A stretch of DNA of 64,000 nucleotides from Pelodictyon luteolum (lineage in GTDB: Bacteria > Bacteroidota > Chlorobiia > Chlorobiales > Chlorobiaceae), in the NCBI RefSeq assembly GCF_001622165.1, contig NZ_LVWG01000036.1, positions 93,444 through 157,443 on the forward strand. The letters run 5' to 3'. The translations under genes were made by a program, and so were the position numbers. The stretch's first letter is position 1. Every line of letters begins with the position of its first letter. Under the pieces are notes generated by a model, which saw nothing but the letters and a program-made list of their open reading frames with translations, did no database searches and was not told where the DNA came from. Shown here one piece after another: positions 59,628 to 64,000 of the stretch.

Positions 59628-60890
59628 ATGAACATCCTCTTCATCCATCAGAACTTCCCTGCCCAGTTCAAGCATCTCGCTCCTGAGCTCGTCCGGCGCG
59701 GCCACGCGGTGACGGCGTTGACCATGAGGAAAACGGACGCCGCCGAATGGCAGGGGGTGAGGGTGGTGAACTACGCCATAACGAGGGGGATGGCCGAGAA
59801 CGCGCATCCCTGGGTGAAGGATTTCGAGGTGAAGGCGATCCGGGGAGAGGCCTGCTTCCGCAGAGCCATGAAACTCAAAGCGGCTGGCTACACTCCTGAC
59901 GTCATCGTCGCCCACCATGGCTGGGGCGAGAGCCTCTTCCTCAAGGAGGTGTGGCCGGAGGCGAAGCTCGGCATCTACTGCGAGTTCTACTACCGGGCGC
60001 ACGGCGCCGACGTCGGTTTCGATCCCGAGTTCCCCCAGGCGGATCCCGAGGGTGCCGCCTGCCGGCTCAGGCTGAGGAACCTCAACAACATGCTGCACTT
60101 CGAAACGGCTGACGGGGCCATCAGTCCGACAGAGTGGCAGGCCGCCACCTTCCCGGAGCCGTTCCTCGAAAAGATCACCGTCGCCCATGACGGCATCGAC
60201 ACCGCCCGGCTTGCGCCGGATCCTGGAGTCACGCTCCGTCTCGGGAGCGGGCTTATGCTGACAAAGAAGGACGAGGTCGTAACCTTCGTCAACCGCAACC
60301 TCGAGCCTTACCGGGGCTACCATACCTTCATGCGTGCCCTGCCGGAGATCCTCAGGCGCCGGACAGGCGCCCGGGTGCTCATCGTCGGCGGCGACGGGGT
60401 CAGCTACGGGGCGAAGGCGCCCGACGGGAAAAGCTGGAAGCGGATCTTTATCGATGAGGTTCGCCCGAAGATCGGCGATGCGGACTGGCAGCGGGTCCAT
60501 TTTCTCGGCAGGGTGCCCTATGCGGACTTCGTCAGGCTCCTGCAGCTCTCAACGCTCCATATCTACCTCACCTACCCCTTCGTGCTCTCATGGAGCCTGC
60601 TCGAGGCGATGAGCTGCGGCTGCGCCATCCTCGGCAGCGACACGGGGCCGCTCGTCGAGGCGATCCGCCATGACGAGACGGGTCGGCTCGTGGACTTTTT
60701 CGACCCGGGCCGGCTTGCCGAAGAGGCCTGCGCCCTTCTCGACAATCCGGACGCCCGCCGGCGCCTCGGTGAAAACGCCCGGCGCTTCGCCCGCGAGACC
60801 TACGATCTCAATCGCGTCTGCCTGCCGAAGCAGCTGGCGTGGGTCGAGGGGCTGGCGCCCCTCAGCTCCAGCCGAGCGCCGAGGCCGTGA
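59628..60890 (+). CDS. family GT4 glycosyltransferase
   Basis: A 420-residue GT-B enzyme. The N-terminal acceptor half starts [24 protein letters not shown] and contains [27 protein letters not shown]; the C-terminal half has [35 protein letters not shown] and [27 protein letters not shown], the GT4 donor-binding signature. It likely adds a sugar to a surface polysaccharide or glycolipid. Donor and acceptor are unknown. Its 3' end overlaps thyX by 29 bases. Confidence 0.9.
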   Translation: MNILFIHQNFPAQFKHLAPELVRRGHAVTALTMRKTDAAEWQGVRVVNYAITRGMAENAHPWVKDFEVKAIRGEACFRRAMKLKAAGYTPDVIVAHHGWGESLFLKEVWPEAKLGIYCEFYYRAHGADVGFDPEFPQADPEGAACRLRLRNLNNMLHFETADGAISPTEWQAATFPEPFLEKITVAHDGIDTARLAPDPGVTLRLGSGLMLTKKDEVVTFVNRNLEPYRGYHTFMRALPEILRRRTGARVLIVGGDGVSYGAKAPDGKSWKRIFIDEVRPKIGDADWQRVHFLGRVPYADFVRLLQLSTLHIYLTYPFVLSWSLLEAMSCGCAILGSDTGPLVEAIRHDETGRLVDFFDPGRLAEEACALLDNPDARRRLGENARRFARETYDLNRVCLPKQLAWVEGLAPLSSSRAPRP

Positions 60891-61512
60891 CGGGGAAGCG
60901 CTCGACGAAGATCTTCCTGATTTCGAGGGCGATGTCGCGGTGCTCCTTCTGGGTCGCCGGATCGGTGCGCACCTCAAGGTAGTGGATCCAGCTGCGGATC
61001 GAGCCTTTCATGTAGAGTTTCGTCTGGGTTGCGAGCGGCAGCATCGCACGGGCGCACTCCTTGGCTATTCCCTTCTCCAGCGCGGCCTCGTAGAGCGCCA
61101 TGCTCTCCGTGGCCACCCTTTCCTGAGCCTCGTCGAACCATGCCACGGTCTCCGGCGGCAGGTCGTCGAGGGAGTTCTGGCGGTTCTTGCTGTCCTGCCG
61201 GCGCGGCGTGTAGCGCTCGATCGCCTGGGCCTTCGAATACCTCATGGAAAATTCCTGAAACGTGAAGCTCCTGTGTCTGAGGATTTGAGGGGAGATCGCC
61301 CGCGAGGTCACGATCTCGACCGTCATGTCCGCCATCTCGAAGATGCTCCAGTGCTTGTGTGCGATGCAGTAGGCAAGGAGCTTCTCATAGTCGGCGCTCT
61401 CCTGGTGCGGGCTCGATACCCTCGCACAGTAAGCCATGAGGCCTTCGGCGGTAAGGCTTTGGCCCTCTATGTTGATTTGCGGTGCAGTGAGGGCAATGAG
61501 ACGTACCTGCAT
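60862..61512 (-). CDS. thyX: flavin-dependent thymidylate synthase
   Basis: A 216-residue enzyme that methylates dUMP to dTMP with FAD and methylene-tetrahydrofolate. The signature region [13 protein letters not shown] (79-91) follows the RHRxxSxxxxSxR pattern with Thr in place of the first Ser. Start at ATG 61512 ([12 protein letters not shown]) is chosen; the frame runs to 61572. ThyX replaces ThyA and does not release dihydrofolate. It converges on the glycosyltransferase gene. Confidence 0.94.
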   Translation of the reverse strand: MQVRLIALTAPQINIEGQSLTAEGLMAYCARVSSPHQESADYEKLLAYCIAHKHWSIFEMADMTVEIVTSRAISPQILRHRSFTFQEFSMRYSKAQAIERYTPRRQDSKNRQNSLDDLPPETVAWFDEAQERVATESMALYEAALEKGIAKECARAMLPLATQTKLYMKGSIRSWIHYLEVRTDPATQKEHRDIALEIRKIFVERFPVTASALGWS

Positions 61513-61739
61513 GTCGGGAACGGGTTTCGTTTGATGAATGCTTCGGGAAAATATATGCCAATCAGCGCACAATCGGTGCCATGCACCTTTTTTTTATGGC
61601 TTGGCTGGCCTGTTTCGATTGTTTAACTTACTTAACAAAATACAGTAATTGGTCATCTTAGGTGTTCGGCTGTAGCGTTAGTGCTGATTGCTCACCCTGA
61701 TGATGGCATGCCTTTTTTGGTCGGCACTCCGTCAGTTCC
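61513..61739. other. AT-rich intergenic region
   Basis: About 230 bases between thyX and the leader of the repeat-protein gene. It is AT-rich, with TTGTTTAACTTACTTAAC in the middle. No open reading frame of note. It should hold the divergent promoters. Confidence 0.4.
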
Positions 61740-61759
61740 GTGGCGCATCAACGCGCCAC
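61740..61759 (+). promoter_or_regulatory. hairpin in the leader of the repeat-protein gene
   Basis: GTGGCGC (61740-61746) pairs with GCGCCAC (61753-61759) with a six-base loop. It lies a few bases upstream of the ribosome-binding site of the leader peptide. It could control translation or mRNA stability; no T-run follows, so it is not a terminator. Confidence 0.45.
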
Positions 61760-61783
61760 AGGTATCCTCAGAGGAAATATATC

Positions 61784-61810
61784 ATGGAATCAATTGAAAG
61801 TGTTCAGTAA
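61784..61810 (+). CDS. eight-residue leader peptide
   Basis: ATG at 61784 after GAGGAAA (61771-61777) encodes MESIESVQ and ends in TAA. The next ATG (61811) begins immediately after this TAA, and it is the start of the repeat protein, which has no ribosome-binding site of its own. The pair suggests translational coupling of the large gene to a tiny leader ORF. Confidence 0.5.
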   Translation: MESIESVQ

Positions 61811-63943
61811 ATGAAATTCATCGTTGTCAATGCGGCCTTTGCAGGCTGTATTTTTGCCTTGTTGTCAGCCCCCTCTTTAGGCGCAGATTCATCCCTCAAG
61901 CTTCATGGCGACGCAGATTTGACACTGCGAGAGATGATCGAACGGGCCGAACAGAACATAATCAAAGCAGATGAGCTGATAGAATCCCGCAGGGAGGCTG
62001 AGCGCAAGGCCCTGCGCGCTGCTGAGGTGCGAAAAGCTTGCGATCGTGCCGGCATCCTTGCCGAATCGGGTGACCTTGCCGGGGCGAAGGCCGAATGGAA
62101 GCGTGCACTGACGATCGTTCGCGATCCGGAGGCGAAGAGTCGCATCATCGAACAAGTTCGACAGGCTGAGGTGAAGACTGCTGCGCAGCGGGCGGAGCGG
62201 AAGTTGCGCATTGAGAGCCTGAATGCCGAAGGCACGGCGCTCTTCGAGCGCAGGCTTCTTGACGAGTCGCAGGCCCGTTTCCGTGAATCGCTCATCCTTG
62301 AGGCATCTAACCCCGAAGCGCGCCGCTACATAGAGAGTGTGATTCCTGCGATGCGCAATGAACTTCGTCTCCAGGCCGCCCGTGAGGAAGATGCCAAGGC
62401 AGCCATGGAAAAAGGCCGGTCTCTTTTTGCCGATGGTGATCTGAAGGGTTCGGTCGCCAAGTGGCGGGAGGCGCTGCGCATGACCTCCGATACTGAGCGT
62501 TCCGCTGTCATCAGCAGTGAGATCGGGCGTGCCGAAGAGAGGGGGGGAAGGGCTTCGAGTTGCGCTGCTGAGGGGGTTTCCCTCTTTCAGTCCGGTGACA
62601 TTCAGGCTGCCGAAGCGATGTTTCGCGAAGCACTTGCGCTCGACCCGATGCAGCTGGTTGCCATGGATTACCTCGAGGTGAAGGTTCCTGCCAGAAAGGT
62701 TGAGCTGCATCGGCTTGCAGTGGCTGAAGCTGAGGCCAGAGCGGCTTTTGAAAAGGGCAACAGGTTCTTTGCCGAAGGTGATGCGGAGGGTGCCGGAACG
62801 GCATGGCGGGAGGCTGACGCTGCAACCCGCGACCCCGAACTGAAGGCTGCCGTTGCGGCGCAGTTTCGCAAAGCCGAGGAGCGGGCCGCCGCTGAACGAG
62901 CTGCGGCAGAAGCCCGGCTAGCGGCTCTCGTCCGTGATGGTGAAAGCCTTTTCCAAAGCGACCGTCTCGACGAAGCTGATGCTAAGTTCCGCAATGCGCT
63001 GGCGCTTGATCCATCCAACTGGTCTTCACACCAGCATGTCGACGTCAACATCCCGAAGCGGAGGCAGGAATTGGAGCGGCTTGCCCTCGTTGAAAAGAAT
63101 GTCGCGGAGGTTGCCCTGCGTGGTGAGGGTTTCCTTAAGTCGGGAGACCTTGAAGGGGCGAAAGCCGCTTTTCTGGAAGCCGTAGTGATCGCCGAAAAAC
63201 CCGAGAGCAAAGGCGCTATGATGGAGAAGGTCGCTCAGGTGACTGCAGCTCAGCAGCATAGGGCGACAGAACTCCAGACCCGCATCGTCGCCCTGGCATC
63301 GGAGGGCGAGGCGCTCTACAGGACGGACAGCCTTCAGGCATCGGAGGCGAAGTTCAAGGAACTGGTTGCTCTTGATGCATCGAACCTCATGGCGACAGGT
63401 TACCTGAATGATACCATTCCCGCCCGCAAAGCTGAGCTGGAACGTCGTGCTGTCGTTGCGAAGCAGGCACGGGCTGCCTATGAGAACGGCAGCAGGATTG
63501 CCGCAACCGGTGACCTCAAGGGAGCCCTTGACGCATGGAATGAAGCACTTGACATCGTTGAAGAAGCAGGGCTGGCCGCAGCAATCAACGCAGGCATCGC
63601 TGAGGCGAAGGACAAGATTGCCATAGCGCAGGGGCTTTGCGATGAGGGTGCTGTCCTTTTCAAGTTGGGCAGTCTCGACCGGTCAGCATCGAAGTACCAA
63701 GAGGCGCTTGCTATCGACCCCATGAACCTTGCTGCCATGGACTACCTTGAGGTAAGGCTTCCAGCCCATCGCGCAGAGCTCATGCGGCAGCGCAAGAACG
63801 CAGAACGAGAGGCTCGTATCGCCATACTTGTATCGGAGGGTGAGTCGCTTTTCAAGGCCGACAGTCTCGATGTATCGGCGGCGAAGTTCAAGGAACTGCT
63901 CGTTCTTGACGCGTCAAACAGTATGGCGACCCCTATGTGTTAA
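61811..63943 (+). pseudogene. exported TPR-like repeat protein, 3' end interrupted
   Basis: A 710-residue open frame with a signal peptide (VVNAAFAGCIFALLSAPSLGA). The rest is a long alternation of two TPR-like half units: A (EGxxLFxxxxLDxSxAKFxEALALDP, then xDYLEVxxPARxxELxR) and B (GDLxGAxxAWxEAL). Six A halves occur at about 62221, 62564, 62932, 63295, 63637 and 63829, spaced about 114-122 residues, except the last two, about 64 apart. The frame ends LLVLDASNSMATPMC and stop, breaking off inside an A unit where related copies continue GYLNDTIPARK. A probable insertion sequence starts at that point, so the gene is probably cut. Confidence 0.7.
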
Positions 63944-64000
63944 CATAGATGTCGCGTCCAACAAGGAGGCGAACTATGGGTTACTCGCATGCCGTAAGGC
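63930..64000 (+). mobile_element. left end of a probable insertion sequence (continues beyond window)
   Basis: At about 63933 the repeat gene stops. A 6-bp inverted repeat CTATGT-GTTA-ACATAG follows, then AAGGAGG and an ATG opening a new frame. This is what an IS left end with its transposase looks like. The right end and target duplication are outside the window. Confidence 0.5.
63976..64000 (+). CDS. 5' end of a probable transposase (IS630-like start), truncated by the window
   Basis: A strong ribosome-binding site AAGGAGG at 63963-63969, six bases before ATG, and the first residues MGYSHAVR. The beginning M-x-Y-S-x-x-L/V-R is typical of IS630/Tc1-like transposases. Eight codons are too few to be sure. 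Confidence 0.4.

Overview
The window looks like chromosome from a green sulfur bacterium (Chlorobiaceae, Chlorobium/Pelodictyon type). The evidence is a bacteriochlorophyll-specific chlorophyllide reductase subunit (bchY), a nearly complete menaquinone cluster, citrate synthase, N-type LPS and bacillithiol-type thiol genes, Bacteroidota/Chlorobiota-style proteins (HU/CCDC81-SPOR, GlmU-like nucleotidyltransferase) and high GC with G/C-rich third positions. The assignment is by gene content, not by a database search. About 57 protein genes, one tRNA and several broken genes are packed with short or overlapping junctions.

Layout. 1-13.4 kb: two L,D-transpeptidases, an SRPBCC protein, cobalamin-dependent metH, an outer-membrane barrel, an esterase, mnmA with an ETF-quinone oxidoreductase, mgtE and a 3-methyladenine glycosylase. 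13.4-16.5 kb: parA-parB, dapB and a small membrane protein. 16.4-24.7 kb, minus strand: menF-menD-(uridine-kinase-like)-menH-menB-menC-menE, joined by overlapping stops and starts. 24.7-30.8 kb: TPR lipoprotein, a broken HMA metallochaperone, NYN/LOTUS protein, tRNA-Asp, gltA, gatC, DUF167, kdsB, xseA. 31.2-38.9 kb: HU-SPOR protein, bchY, a sensor kinase, an NtrC-type sigma-54 activator, then two small secreted DxDGDG proteins and a beta-barrel behind a sigma-54-like promoter. 39-56.6 kb: mostly housekeeping (frr, rpmE, recG, rsgA, an aldehyde dehydrogenase, a LuxR-type regulator, lipid kinase, GlmU-like, trpG, LOG, heme-binding protein/HTH pair, bshC, surE, a patatin-barrel protein, accD). 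56.7-64 kb is accessory: an antitoxin with a frameshifted ParE toxin, an unusual subtilase with duplicated Ig-like domains, a GT4 glycosyltransferase, thyX, and a large TPR-like repeat protein that stops abruptly where an insertion sequence seems to begin.

The best candidate for an undescribed system is 33.4-38.9 kb. A membrane sensor kinase and a sigma-54 activator sit directly upstream of a control region with a 20-bp palindrome, three helically phased 10-bp repeats and a -24/-12 element. That region precedes two tiny exported acidic calcium-binding-like proteins, separated by an intrinsic terminator, and an outer-membrane barrel. Other notable points are the decayed HMA gene with two single-base shifts, the ParE frameshift beside an intact antitoxin, an orphan terminator in the 45.8-46.0 kb gap, and a leader peptide plus hairpin ahead of the repeat protein.
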